The notes under the pieces are model-generated. The model saw only the letters and a program-made list of their open reading frames with translations, was not told the DNA's origin and did not search any database. From positions 214,859-278,858 of the forward strand of contig VZSE01002721.1 of NCBI GenBank assembly GCA_013398275.1: a DNA stretch of 64,000 bases. The letters are read 5' to 3'. A program made the translations under genes and the position numbers. Positions 63,201 to 64,000 of this stretch are shown here, piece by piece. The DNA comes from Promerops cafer. Lineage: Eukaryota > Chordata > Aves > Passeriformes > Nectariniidae. Position 1 is the stretch's first letter. Each line of letters begins with the position of its first letter.

Positions 63201-64000
63201 AAGAATATTGCATATGGACTGTCCCCCTTGCATTATGTATTCTTCCTTTCTGATCAGTATCATGCTAATTGTAAGATCTAAAATTAGAGGCAACATGTTT
63301 CTCTTGGTGGACTTTCATGTATATCCTGATATGTATGTGTGCATATTGGAGATGTAGTATTATACATTTAAAAATGTGTTATTGCTTGGACAATCATTAG
63401 GCTTCTTTAATGTTTATTAGACTAAGAAATAGCATTTCTAGGGCTTAGAAAGTCTTTCTGAATTGTCTACTTGCAATTTTCTATTGTAACTTTCCCCTAG
63501 TTATGGTAGCTGGTTCTTTATTTTTGCTGGTAGCTTGTACATCTCAAACAGCCTGTTCTCCTTTCCCTCTTCCTCTTCTCTCTCTTCCCAGTTTTATAGA
63601 TTAGTTCTTTGAAGTATAGGAAAAGGTTTCCTGCTGGTATGTGTAGAAGCCTTCCTGCCATCCACCTCTCACATCTGTTCCATTTGGGGGATGTGTTCAA
63701 CAGCATGCCCTATACCAGAAGTGGGGTGGGAAAGCAGATTCCTTAGGACTGGTGGAGTGCAGCTGTTCCTCATGTGGCCTGTTTTGGTCCTTGTTCTCTG
63801 GAGTAATGCACTGATGGATCATCCTCAGTAAGGGTCTGCCTCACAGGTGGGGAGACTTGGTGGAATCAAAAAAATCTTCAGTGCTCATTCCTCATCAAAG
63901 CAGTGGAACGTCTTAGTCCTCAAGAGAATACTTTTACTTCTGGTTCAGTTCCTTGGGTAGGTCTTTGATGTGTAATCTCAAAAAGTTGGGAATGCATCAG
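60282..64000 (+). other. YES1: YES1 intron 2, 5' part
   Basis: Begins with the donor GTGAGT and continues to the window edge. I looked for the next exon (start of SH3, beginning with the Gly-Val-Thr/Ile-Phe-Val-Ala-Leu-Tyr-Asp core) and did not find it, so the intron exceeds 3.7 kb. No repeat family or RNA gene was recognised in it. Confidence 0.85.

Noticed and set aside
1..64000. CRISPR arrays, operons, phage or other prokaryote-type systems
   Set aside because: The sequence is bird nuclear DNA with spliced gene structure; no regularly spaced direct repeats or tightly packed genes occur.

Overview
The window is vertebrate nuclear DNA from a bird, most likely a passerine. Three observations support this. 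(1) CR1 LINE copies are the dominant repeat, with the avian 3' tail (TTCTATGATT-like octamers). (2) A tRNA-Ile-headed SINE with a CR1-type tail sits at 11751-11895 and matches the layout of the songbird family TguSINE1. (3) The only recognisable protein-coding exon is the first coding exon of the Src-family kinase YES1. There is nothing bacterial or viral-coding here, and no operon, CRISPR array or phage-like locus.

Layout. 1-25.85 kb is AT-rich intergenic DNA upstream of YES1 with no recognisable exon. It holds two younger CR1 copies (3.5 and 6.9 kb, both +), an old CR1 remnant (5.6 kb, -), the SINE (11.75 kb), a compound TG/AG microsatellite (12.2 kb), an unusual G-poor block (12.5-13.2 kb), an old retroviral LTR (13.6-14.1 kb, -) and a TATA-bearing stretch near 24.26 kb. 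25.85-27.0 kb is a CpG island broken by a 287-base assembly gap (26479-26765). It is the likely YES1 promoter and untranslated exon 1; a strong splice donor follows the gap at 26800. From there to 60008 is a putative ~33 kb first intron with an LTR-like insertion (37.49-37.82 kb, ending at a single N), a CR1 with reverse-transcriptase remnants (39.1-40.3 kb), a much older CR1 (41.8-43.1 kb), another CR1 (48.85-49.6 kb), and two CpG-retaining, motif-rich blocks (28.8 and 59.2 kb) that are candidate enhancers. Exon 2 (60009-60281) encodes the myristoylated N-terminus of Yes. The rest (60282-64000) is intron 2.

How it fits together. One gene, YES1 on the + strand, accounts for the functional content: promoter and CpG island, long intron 1, and coding exon 2 with the membrane-targeting SH4 and unique regions. 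The SH3, SH2 and kinase exons lie beyond the window. Everything else recognised is retroelement debris or simple sequence. I found no evidence of a new biological system; the best leads are the gap-obscured exon 1, the two putative conserved elements, the G-poor block and an in-frame upstream start next to the Yes initiator.
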